Part shown: piece by piece, positions 1-7,198 of the stretch
Position numbering within the stretch: position 1 is the stretch's first letter
Layout of the letters: each line of letters begins with the position of its first letter
Assembly (NCBI RefSeq): GCF_016680995.1
Contig: NZ_JAEQMG010000053.1
Coordinates: 1-13,535 of the forward strand
Direction of reading: 5' to 3'
DNA from: Ruminococcus difficilis
Lineage (GTDB): Bacteria > Bacillota_A > Clostridia > Oscillospirales > Acutalibacteraceae
DNA length: 13,535 bases
The notes under the pieces: model-generated
Databases searched by the model: none
The model's input: the letters and a program-made list of their open reading frames with translations, nothing else
What the model was told of the DNA's origin: nothing
Made by a program: the position numbers and the translations under genes

Positions 1-854
1 ATGCGCTCGATCATATGCTCCCAGTCAGAGAGGTCGGGCTTGCCGCACTCGATATTGAGCTCGCGGCAGACGATGTCCGAGAGATGCGCCTTTTCGAGCA
101 TGAGCGGAGCCTCATAGAGCACGGGAAGCGTGAGGTTCTCGATTACACAGTCGCGGCGCACGTTGCAGAAGCCCGCGATTTTTTCAAAGATACCCGTGTC
201 GGTAATCGGCTCGTCGGCGCGGAGAATGATCACGTCGGGAGCGATACCCAAGCCCTGCAGCTCCTTGACGCTGTGCTGAGTGGGCTTTGACTTGTGCTCG
301 CCCGAAGCCTTGAGGTAGGGGACGAGGGTTACGTGGATATAGAGGCGGTTTTCCTTGCCGATTTCATGGCCGACCTGACGGATAGCCTCGAGAAACGGCT
401 GGCTCTCGATGTCACCTATGGTGCCGCCGATTTCGGTGATAACAACGTCAGCGTCGGTTTTCTTGCCGACGGAGTAGATGAACCGCTTGATCTCGTCGGT
501 GATATGCGGAATAACCTGAACGGTTTTGCCGAGGTATTCGCCGCGGCGTTCCTTCGAGATAACGTTCGAGTAGACCTTGCCTGTCGTGAGATTAGAGAAC
601 TTGTTGAGATCCTCGTCGATAAAACGCTCATAGTGACCGAGGTCGAGGTCGGTTTCAGCGCCGTCCTCGGTTACGTAGACCTCGCCGTGCTGATAAGGAC
701 TCATTGTGCCTGGGTCGACGTTGATGTATGGGTCGAGTTTCTGAGCCGCGATCTTAAGACCGCGCGCTTTGAGGAGTCTGCCGAGCGAGGCGGCGGTGAT
801 GCCTTTGCCGAGACCCGAAACTACGCCGCCCGTAACAAAGATATATTTAGTCAT
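1..854 (-). CDS. pyrG: CTP synthase, N-terminal synthetase domain (partial, cut by window edge)
   Basis: CTP synthase makes CTP from UTP and ATP, using ammonia released from glutamine; it acts in the cytoplasm in pyrimidine nucleotide synthesis. About 284 N-terminal codons are present, starting [19 protein letters not shown], which is the near-invariant P-loop start of the family. It continues with [20 protein letters not shown], then [12 protein letters not shown] and [25 protein letters not shown], all typical of the synthetase (amidoligase) domain. The C-terminal class I glutamine amidotransferase domain lies beyond the left edge. The start is the ATG at 854, with AAGGAGG (862-868) 7 nt upstream. 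It is the third gene of the gltB-gltD-pyrG run, 12 bp after the gltD stop, so transcription from the gltB promoter and translational coupling to gltD are likely. The reading frame is intact with no missing motif in the visible part. Confidence 0.97.
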   Translation of the reverse strand, partial: MTKYIFVTGGVVSGLGKGITAASLGRLLKARGLKIAAQKLDPYINVDPGTMSPYQHGEVYVTEDGAETDLDLGHYERFIDEDLNKFSNLTTGKVYSNVISKERRGEYLGKTVQVIPHITDEIKRFIYSVGKKTDADVVITEIGGTIGDIESQPFLEAIRQVGHEIGKENRLYIHVTLVPYLKASGEHKSKPTQHSVKELQGLGIAPDVIILRADEPITDTGIFEKIAGFCNVRRDCVIENLTLPVLYEAPLMLEKAHLSDIVCRELNIECGKPDLSDWEHMIER

Positions 855-861
855 GCCGCAG

Positions 862-868
862 CCTCCTT
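862..868 (-). promoter_or_regulatory. pyrG ribosome binding site overlapping the gltD stop codon
   Basis: Read on the minus strand this is AAGGAGG, a near-perfect anti-16S match placed 7 nt before the pyrG ATG. Its first two bases belong to the gltD TAA stop (867-869). The overlap suggests that ribosomes finishing gltD hand over to pyrG. Confidence 0.85.
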
Positions 869-2348
869 AAAGATTAGTGTAGCCCATCAGGCTCTCGTCG
901 ACTTCCCTTGCGCAGTCGCGGCCGTCGCGGATCGCGCGCACTACGAGTGACTGACCGCTGTGCATATCGCCCGCGGTAAATACGTTCGGCACGCTCGTCA
1001 GGTGGGTGCCGTTCTGACCCGCGACGTTTGTTCTGCCGTCGAGCGCTACGCCGAAGCTGTCGGTTACATAGCTCTCGCTGCCGAGGAAGCCCGCCGCAAT
1101 AAGCGCGAGCTCGCAGTCGACGATGTATTCGCTGCCCTCGATCGGAGTCATGTTCAGTCTGCCTGTCTTGCTGTCCTTTACGGCGTCGAGCTTGACGAGC
1201 ACAACCGCCTTGAGGTCGCCGTTGTTGTCCTTGATGAATTCCTTGACCGTCGTCTGATATTCTCTCGGATCCTTGCCGAATACCGCAGCGGCTTCCTCCT
1301 GACCGTAGTCCGTTTTGCAGACCCTCGGCCATTCAGGCCACGGGTTGTTTTCCGCGCGGGTGTCGGGCAGCTTGGGCATCATCTCGAGCTGTAGAATGCT
1401 CTTTGCGCCGTGGCGGACGCAGGTGCCTACGCAGTCGTTGCCCGTGTCGCCGCCGCCGATAACGAGGACGTTCTTGCCCTTCGCGCTGATATAGCCCTCA
1501 GTCAGACCGTTGTCGAGCAGAGCTTTTGTAGTGGATTTCAGAAAGTCTACCGCGAAGTAGATGCCGTTTGCATCTCTGCCCTCGGCCTTGATATCGCGCG
1601 GATTTGAGGCTCCGCAGGCGAGAACTATGCGGTCAAATTCTTTGTTTAATTCCTCAAAAGAAATATCCTTGCCGACGTTCACGCTTGTGCGGAATGTGAT
1701 TCCTTCCTCGCGCATAACGTCAAGGCGGCGCTCGATGATGGTTTTCTCGAGCTTCATGTTTGGTATGCCGTACATCAGCAGGCCGCCGATGCGGTCGCTT
1801 CTCTCAAAAACGGTCACGCTGTGGCCGCGCTTGTTGAGCTGGTCGGCAGCGGCAAGTCCCGAGGGGCCTGATCCGATAACGGAGATTTTCTTGCCTGTAC
1901 GTGTCTTGGGCGGATCTGCCTTTGCCCAGCCGTTTGCATAGGCGGTTTCAACGATTGCGAATTCGTTGTTCCTCACCGTCACCGCGTCGCCGTTCGCGCC
2001 GCAGGTGCATGCCTTTTCACAGAGAGCCGGACAAACGCGGGAGGTGAACTCGGGGAAGTTGTTGGTGATTTTGAGGCGGTGATACGCCTGTTCCCACGCG
2101 CCGCGGAACACAAGGTCGTTCCATTCGGGGATGAGGTTGTTGAGCGGACAGCCCGAGATCATGCCGCCGAGCATCATGCCCGACTGGCAGAAGGGTACGC
2201 CGCATTCCATGCAGCGCGCGCCTTGCTTCTGCTGTTCCTCACGGCTGAGCGGCTCGTGAAATTCGTCGAAATTTTTGATTCGTTCATATACGGAGAAGGC
2301 TGGGGCTTCCTCACGCTGATATTCCATAAATCCTGTTGGCTTTCCCAT
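867..2348 (-). CDS. gltD: Glutamate synthase (NADPH) small subunit
   Basis: This is the electron-input subunit of GOGAT. It oxidises NADPH on FAD and passes electrons through iron-sulfur clusters to the large subunit. It has 493 residues, normal for the family. The N-terminal Cys-rich domain has C46, C49, C54 and C67, then C106, C110, C114 and C116, consistent with the two [4Fe-4S] clusters known in this subunit. The FAD Rossmann motif GSGPSG is at 159-164 (G159, G161, G164), followed by FERSDRIGGLLMYGIP. A second dinucleotide motif GGGDTG at 298-303 is the NADPH site. TAGDMHSGQSLVVRAI near the C-terminus is the conserved second FAD contact. The ATG at 2348 follows AAGGAGG (2355-2361). The gene begins 11 bp after the gltB stop, so the two subunits are cotranscribed and probably coupled. 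Some small subunits pair with other oxidoreductases, but the adjacent gltB makes GOGAT the clear partner. Confidence 0.96.
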   Translation of the reverse strand: MGKPTGFMEYQREEAPAFSVYERIKNFDEFHEPLSREEQQKQGARCMECGVPFCQSGMMLGGMISGCPLNNLIPEWNDLVFRGAWEQAYHRLKITNNFPEFTSRVCPALCEKACTCGANGDAVTVRNNEFAIVETAYANGWAKADPPKTRTGKKISVIGSGPSGLAAADQLNKRGHSVTVFERSDRIGGLLMYGIPNMKLEKTIIERRLDVMREEGITFRTSVNVGKDISFEELNKEFDRIVLACGASNPRDIKAEGRDANGIYFAVDFLKSTTKALLDNGLTEGYISAKGKNVLVIGGGDTGNDCVGTCVRHGAKSILQLEMMPKLPDTRAENNPWPEWPRVCKTDYGQEEAAAVFGKDPREYQTTVKEFIKDNNGDLKAVVLVKLDAVKDSKTGRLNMTPIEGSEYIVDCELALIAAGFLGSESYVTDSFGVALDGRTNVAGQNGTHLTSVPNVFTAGDMHSGQSLVVRAIRDGRDCAREVDESLMGYTNL

Positions 2349-2359
2349 CTTTCTCCTCC

Positions 2360-5300
2360 TTATCTGTCGTTGATGATATTGTAAAACGCCTCAATGCGCG
2401 CCTGTTCGGGTGTTGCGCCGTTTTGCTCAAGTGAAGCGATTTCGGTTGTGATCTTCTTGTAGTCGTGCGGAATGATCTTCTTGAACAGCGGCAGGTAGTG
2501 CTTGAAATCGTCGAGGATCTTCTGACCCTTGGCGGAGCCTGTAGCGGCTACGTGCTCCTCTATAAGTGCTTTTACTACCGAGTACGCCTCGTGCTCGCTG
2601 ACCTCTGTGCATTCGACAAGCTCCTTGTTGAGGCGCTTGTAGAGGTGGTGGTGCTCGTCGAGGACATACGCTACGCCGCCCGACATACCCGCGGCAAAGT
2701 TGTTGCCCGTTTTGCCGAGAACAACGACCGTACCGCCCGTCATGTACTCGCAGCCGTGGTCGCCTACGCCCTCAACGACCGCTGTCGCGCCTGAGTTGCG
2801 CACGCAGAAGCGCTCGCCCGCGACGCCGTTAATGAACGCATAGCCGCTTGTTGCGCCGTACAGAGCTACGTTGCCGATGATGATGTTCTCACTCGCTTCG
2901 AACTTAGAGCCCTTCGGCGGATAAACGATCAGCTTGCCGCCCGAGAGCCCCTTGCCGAAGTAGTCGTTGCTGTCGCCCTCGATTTTGAGGGTCAGACCCT
3001 TCGGAATGAACGCGCCGAAGCTCTGACCGCCCGAGCCGTGGCAGCAAACGGTGAAGGTGTCGTCGGAAAGAGCGGAGCCGTACTTCTTTGTGAGCTCGGA
3101 GCCGAACGCCGTGCCGAGAGAACGGTCGGTGTTTTTGATATCCATTTCAAGCTGTCCGCCTCCGCCGTTCGCAAGCGCCTTTTTGAACTTCTTGAGCAGG
3201 ACGTTTTCGTCAACGGTCTTTTCAAATTCAAAGTTATAGAGGTTCTTTTCGGTGTATTTGACCGGCTCGCTGAAATCCGAGCTGAGCAGCTTGCTGAGGT
3301 CGATCTGCTTTTCTCTGTCGGTGAGGTTATCCTTCTGCCGGAGCAGGTCGGTTCTGCCGACGAGCTCGTCAAGGGTGCGCACGCCGAGACGAGCCATGTA
3401 TTCTCTCAGCTCCTCGGCGACAAAGCGCATGAAGTTGATTACGTACTCGGGCTTGCCCATAAATCTCTTGCGCAGCTCGGGGTTCTGTGTCGCAACGCCG
3501 AAGGGGCAGGTGTCGAGGTTGCAGACGCGCATCATCGCGCATCCGAGGGTAACAAGCGGAGCTGTCGCGAAGCCGAATTCCTCAGCACCGAGCATAGCGG
3601 CGATCGCAACGTCGCGGCCTGTCATCAGCTTGCCGTCGGTTTCGATTACAACCTTGTTTCGCAGGTTGTTCATAACGAGAGTCTGGTGAGCCTCGGCGAG
3701 ACCGAGCTCCCACGGTAGACCCGCGTTGTAGATCGAGCTTCCTGGAGCCGCGCCCGTACCGCCGTCGTGACCCGAGATCAGGATAACGCCAGCGCCTGCC
3801 TTTGCTACGCCCGCGGCGACTGTGCCTACGCCGCACTCCGAAACGAGCTTGACGGAGATTCTCGCTGCCTTGTTGGCGTTCTTGAGGTCATAGATGAGCT
3901 GAGCCAAGTCCTCGATTGAGTAAATGTCGTGGTGGGGCGGAGGTGAAATCAGCGATACGCCCGGAGTGGAGTGTCTTGTTTTCGCAATCCACGGATATAC
4001 CTTCTTGCCGGGCAGGTGACCGCCTTCGCCGGGCTTTGCGCCCTGAGCCATCTTGATCTGGATCTCGTCGGCTGAGGTGAGGTATTCGCTCGTTACGCCG
4101 AAGCGTCCCGAGGCTACCTGCTTGATTGCTGAGCAGCGGTTCTCCTTTGTGCCCTTTGTGAGCAGTCTTTCGGGGCTTTCGCCGCCCTCGCCGGAGTTTG
4201 ACTTGCCGTGCAGTGAGTTCATCGCGAGAGCGAGAGCCTCGTGAGCCTCCTGCGAAATCGAGCCGTAGGACATAGCGCCTGTCTTGAAGCGTCTGACGAT
4301 CGATTCAACGCTCTCGACCTCGTCGATCGGAACGGGGTTTTCGGGGTAGTTGAAGTCGAGCAGACCTCTCAGGCAGATGGGATCCATTTCCTCGTTGATA
4401 AGCTGGGAATACAGCTTGTAGAGCGCGTAATCGCCCTTTTTGGTCGCCTGCTGGAGGGTGTGGATAGTGCGCGGATTATAGAGATGTTCCTCGCGTCCGC
4501 TGCGGAATTTATGGCTGCCGCGTGACTCAAGCTCGTTTGATACCCCGAGGTCGAGCGGGTCAAACGCCGCGGTGTGAAGTCTGTCTGTGTTTCTTTCGAT
4601 ATCCTTGATTGTGATGCCGCCGACTCTGCTGACGGTGCCCGCGAAGTACTTGTCGATAACGTCGCTGCTGATTCCAACAGCCTCAAAAATGCGCGAGCCG
4701 AGGTAGGACTGAATGGTAGAAATGCCCATTTTAGAAGCGATTTTTACTATGCCGTGCAGAATAGCGTCGTTGTAGTCGCTGACCGCCGCGTAGAAGTCCT
4801 TGTCGAGCAGATCGTCGTGAATGAGCTCGTGGATTGTTTCCTCAGCCATGTAGGGATTGATGGCGGTTACGCCGTAGCCGAGAAGCGTCGCGAAATGGTG
4901 AACCTCACGGGGCTCGCCGCTCTCGAGTACGAGTGAGAGCGAGGTTCTGCGTTTGGTGTCTACAAGGTGCTGATGAAGGGCGGATACAGCTAACAGAGAG
5001 GGGATAGCGAGGTGATTCTCGTCGACTCCTCTGTCAGAGAGGATCAGGATATTCGCGCCTTCGTTATAGGCTCTGTCAGCTGCAAGAAACAGCCTTTTTA
5101 TCGCTTTGTCAAGACGGGTGTTTTTGTAGTAAAGAATCGGGATAACGGCTACCTTGAAGCCGCTGATTTTCATGTTTTTGAGCTTGAGGATATCGGTGGA
5201 GGAGAGGATCGGGTTGTGAACCTTGAGAACCTTGCAGTTCGAGGGCTTTTCCTCCAGGATATTTCCCGCCGAACCGATGTAAACGGTGGTTGAGGTGACG

Positions 5301-6901
5301 ATCTCCTCGCGGATCGCGTCGATCGGCGGATTGGTTACCTGCGCGAACAGCTGCTTGAAGTAGTTGAACAGCGGCTGCGGCTCGTTAGAGAGCGCTGCAA
5401 TCGGCTTGTCGGTGCCCATCGCGGAGATAGGCTCGCTGCCGTTTTTCGCCATCGGCAGGATAGAATTCATCACGTCCTCATATGTGTAGCCGAACGCCTT
5501 CTGGAGCTTTCTGCGCTCCTCGCGGTGATGTCTTTCGACCTTCTCGTTCGGGATCTTGAGGTCGCGCAGCTCAACGAGGTTTGAGTCGAGCCACTCGCCG
5601 TACGGCTGCTTTGAGGCGTAGGTCTGCTTGATTTCGTCGTCGTCGATAAGTCTGCCCTTTACGGTGTCAACAAGCAGCATTTTGCCCGGGCGCAGACGTT
5701 CCTTTGTGATAACGTTTTCAACGGGGACGGGAAGCGCGCCGACCTCTGAGGAGAGGATCAGGTTGCCGTCGTCGGTGATGTAGTAGCGCGAGGGTCTTAA
5801 GCCGTTTCGGTCGAGCACAGCGCCCATAACGTCGCCGTCGGTAAAGAGTATCGCCGCAGGGCCGTCCCACGGTTCCATCATCGTCGCGTAGTACTGATAG
5901 AAATCGCGCTTTTTCTGGTTCATTGCGCGGTTGTTGTCCCACGGCTCGGGGATAGTCGTCATAACGGCAAGGGGTAAGTCCATGCCGCTCATAACGAGGA
6001 ATTCGAGGGTGTTGTCGAGCATCGCAGAGTCGCTGCCCTCGGTGTTGACAACGGGCATTACCTTGTCGAGGTCGCCCTTGAGGTGCTCGCTCTGCATTGT
6101 TTCCTCACGCGCGAGCATCTTGTCTGCGTTGCCGCGGATAGTGTTGATCTCGCCGTTGTGGACGATCATGCGGTTGGGATGAGCCCTCTGCCAGCTCGGG
6201 TTGGTGTTGGTCGAGAAGCGTGAGTGAACCATCGCGATAGCGGACTCAAAGTCCTCGTCCTGCAAATCGAGGAAGAAGCGGCGGAGGTCGCCGACAAGGA
6301 ACATTCCCTTATATACGATCGTGCGGCTCGAGAGAGAAACGACATATGTGTCCTCGTTACTCTGCTCAAACACTCTGCGCGCGACGTAAAGTCTGCGGTC
6401 AAAGTCGAGACCCTTCTTCACGCCCGAAGGACGCTGAATGAAGCACTGCTCGATGTATGGCATACAGTCGAGAGCGCGCTGACCGATGACCTTTGTGTCG
6501 GCGGGCACTTCTCTCCAGCCGAGGACGGTCAGTCCTTCCTTGCGCGCGATAATTTCAAATAATTTTTTTGACTGGCTGCGCATAAGCTCATTCTGAGGGA
6601 AGAAAAACATTCCCACAGCGTAGTCGCGTTCGCCTTTGAGGTCAACGCCGATCGCCTTTGCCGCCTTTTTGAAGAATTTATGCGAAATCTGCACCAGGAT
6701 ACCAACGCCGTCGCCTGTCTTGCCGTCGGCGTCCTTGCCTGCGCGGTGCTCAAGTGTTTCAACAATGGTTAGGGCGTTCGCCACAGTCGCGTGTGACTTG
6801 ATGCCGTTGATGTTTACCACCGCGCCGATGCCGCAGTTGTCGTGCTCAAAACGCGGGGAATAGAGGGTGTTTTCCAATGGTCGGTTTATTGTCTGACTCA
6901 T
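2360..6901 (-). CDS. gltB: Glutamate synthase (NADPH) large subunit
   Basis: This is the catalytic subunit of GOGAT (gltA in Bacillus naming). It hydrolyses glutamine in an N-terminal class II amidotransferase domain, channels the ammonia, and reduces the 2-iminoglutarate made from 2-oxoglutarate on FMN, giving two glutamates per cycle with GltD. It has 1513 residues, the usual size. Cys23, in HDNCGIGAVV, is the expected nucleophile after removal of a 22-residue propeptide. The FMN domain contains KQVASGRFGVTSEYL and GHDGGTGAAPGSS. The [3Fe-4S] ligands are C1121, C1127 and C1132 (CAMMRVCNLDTC). The C-terminal glycine-rich beta-helix domain includes GGTVVVLGKTGNNFAAGMSGG. The start at 6901 is preferred over an in-frame ATG at 6937. 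The latter lies upstream of the predicted transcription start, lacks a ribosome site and would add 12 unconserved residues, whereas AAGGAAG (6909-6915) sits 7 nt before 6901. It is the first gene of the gltB-gltD-pyrG operon, divergent from glnN. Confidence 0.97.
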   Translation of the reverse strand: MSQTINRPLENTLYSPRFEHDNCGIGAVVNINGIKSHATVANALTIVETLEHRAGKDADGKTGDGVGILVQISHKFFKKAAKAIGVDLKGERDYAVGMFFFPQNELMRSQSKKLFEIIARKEGLTVLGWREVPADTKVIGQRALDCMPYIEQCFIQRPSGVKKGLDFDRRLYVARRVFEQSNEDTYVVSLSSRTIVYKGMFLVGDLRRFFLDLQDEDFESAIAMVHSRFSTNTNPSWQRAHPNRMIVHNGEINTIRGNADKMLAREETMQSEHLKGDLDKVMPVVNTEGSDSAMLDNTLEFLVMSGMDLPLAVMTTIPEPWDNNRAMNQKKRDFYQYYATMMEPWDGPAAILFTDGDVMGAVLDRNGLRPSRYYITDDGNLILSSEVGALPVPVENVITKERLRPGKMLLVDTVKGRLIDDDEIKQTYASKQPYGEWLDSNLVELRDLKIPNEKVERHHREERRKLQKAFGYTYEDVMNSILPMAKNGSEPISAMGTDKPIAALSNEPQPLFNYFKQLFAQVTNPPIDAIREEIVTSTTVYIGSAGNILEEKPSNCKVLKVHNPILSSTDILKLKNMKISGFKVAVIPILYYKNTRLDKAIKRLFLAADRAYNEGANILILSDRGVDENHLAIPSLLAVSALHQHLVDTKRRTSLSLVLESGEPREVHHFATLLGYGVTAINPYMAEETIHELIHDDLLDKDFYAAVSDYNDAILHGIVKIASKMGISTIQSYLGSRIFEAVGISSDVIDKYFAGTVSRVGGITIKDIERNTDRLHTAAFDPLDLGVSNELESRGSHKFRSGREEHLYNPRTIHTLQQATKKGDYALYKLYSQLINEEMDPICLRGLLDFNYPENPVPIDEVESVESIVRRFKTGAMSYGSISQEAHEALALAMNSLHGKSNSGEGGESPERLLTKGTKENRCSAIKQVASGRFGVTSEYLTSADEIQIKMAQGAKPGEGGHLPGKKVYPWIAKTRHSTPGVSLISPPPHHDIYSIEDLAQLIYDLKNANKAARISVKLVSECGVGTVAAGVAKAGAGVILISGHDGGTGAAPGSSIYNAGLPWELGLAEAHQTLVMNNLRNKVVIETDGKLMTGRDVAIAAMLGAEEFGFATAPLVTLGCAMMRVCNLDTCPFGVATQNPELRKRFMGKPEYVINFMRFVAEELREYMARLGVRTLDELVGRTDLLRQKDNLTDREKQIDLSKLLSSDFSEPVKYTEKNLYNFEFEKTVDENVLLKKFKKALANGGGGQLEMDIKNTDRSLGTAFGSELTKKYGSALSDDTFTVCCHGSGGQSFGAFIPKGLTLKIEGDSNDYFGKGLSGGKLIVYPPKGSKFEASENIIIGNVALYGATSGYAFINGVAGERFCVRNSGATAVVEGVGDHGCEYMTGGTVVVLGKTGNNFAAGMSGGVAYVLDEHHHLYKRLNKELVECTEVSEHEAYSVVKALIEEHVAATGSAKGQKILDDFKHYLPLFKKIIPHDYKKITTEIASLEQNGATPEQARIEAFYNIINDR

Positions 6902-6938
6902 TTGCCTTCTTCCTTTCGTCGGAATTCTTACGTGCACT

Positions 6939-6968
6939 ATTATATAACCGTTATTCTTGTGTTGTCAA
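6939..6968 (-). promoter_or_regulatory. Sigma-A-type promoter of the gltB-gltD-pyrG operon
   Basis: On the minus strand the -35 is TTGACA (6963-6968) and the -10 is TATAAT (6939-6944), both perfect consensus, with an 18-bp spacer. Transcription should start near 6932, leaving a leader of about 30 nt that contains only the ribosome site. No attenuator is visible in it. The position also rules out a gltB start at 6937. Confidence 0.85.
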
Positions 6969-6975
6969 TAGAAAA

Positions 6976-7075
6976 CTGCAAGAAAAATTGTTGTTCATGC
7001 AAAATTAACGGCAACAACAGGGAGAAAACGAGGTGTTTTTGAGAAAATTTGCAAGATTCGAAAAAATTATTGCAA
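6976..7075. promoter_or_regulatory. Paired TTGCA boxes in the gltB/glnN divergent control region
   Basis: The A/T-rich stretch between the two -35 elements holds four TGCAA pentamers on the plus strand, at 6977, 6998, 7050 and 7071, spaced 21, 52 and 21 bp. Read toward gltB they are TTGCAT (6997-7002) and TTGCAG (6976-6981). Read toward glnN they are TTGCAA (7049-7054) and TTGCAA (7070-7075). The inner box of each pair lies 7 or 6 bp from its -35, and the outer box 28 or 27 bp. The outer boxes also share flanks (TTTGCA-N-GA). This looks like a pair of two-site binding regions for one regulator serving both promoters. The regulator is not identifiable. A weaker TTGTTG/CAACAA inverted repeat (6988-6993, 7012-7017) lies in the same stretch. 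Confidence 0.5.
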
Positions 7076-7081
7076 TACCCC

Positions 7082-7110
7082 TTGACAAACCCTCCGAATG
7101 GGTGTATACT
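7082..7110 (+). promoter_or_regulatory. Sigma-A-type promoter of glnN
   Basis: TTGACA (7082-7087) and TATACT (7105-7110) are separated by exactly 17 bp. The run of A and T at 7061-7070 just upstream could act as an UP element. The predicted start is near 7117. The spacer itself contains a small dyad, ACCC-N7-GGGT (7089-7103). Confidence 0.85.
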
Positions 7111-7123
7111 GTCAGCAATGACA
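7110..7123. promoter_or_regulatory. Operator-like inverted repeat at the glnN transcription start
   Basis: TGTCA-GCAA-TGACA is a perfect dyad with 5-bp arms. It begins at the last base of the -10 and covers the expected start site, where a bound repressor would block initiation. The half-sites fit the TGTNA/TNACA pattern of GlnR and TnrA sites in Bacillus, but the spacer is 4 bp instead of 7, so it cannot be called a GlnR box. As RNA it would be only partly transcribed from the predicted start. Confidence 0.45.
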
Positions 7124-7127
7124 CGGC

Positions 7128-7165
7128 AAGGGTGCTGAGGGCAGATGCTCTCCGCACCCTTTTTT
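7128..7165 (+). terminator. Terminator-like hairpin (attenuator candidate) in the glnN leader
   Basis: The stem is AAGGGTGC-T-GAGGGC, loop AGAT, GCTCTC-C-GCACCCTT: 14 base pairs (one of them G-U) with a single T/C mismatch, followed by a T run ending at 7165. This is a textbook intrinsic terminator. It begins only about 11 nt after the predicted transcript start and ends 33 nt before the glnN ATG. No gene ends just before it, so it is not the terminator of an upstream plus-strand gene. It should stop most glnN transcription unless something prevents folding. Confidence 0.75.
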
Positions 7166-7198
7166 GCTTTGTTTACGAAACGCAAGGAGACGATTTTT

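Noticed and set aside
294..950. Plus-strand open frame of about 218 codons opposite pyrG and gltD
   Set aside because: It is antisense to well-conserved genes and crosses their junction. No family motif or ribosome site is seen; such frames arise from codon bias on the other strand.
7110..7123. Standard GlnR/TnrA box
   Set aside because: Half-sites fit but the spacer is 4 bp where the consensus needs 7.
7110..7165. Canonical ANTAR antitermination target (two hexaloop hairpins, the second overlapping the terminator)
   Set aside because: The two possible hairpins have tetraloops GCAA and AGAT, or hexaloops lacking the expected A1/G4 pattern, and the first would be only partly transcribed from the predicted start.
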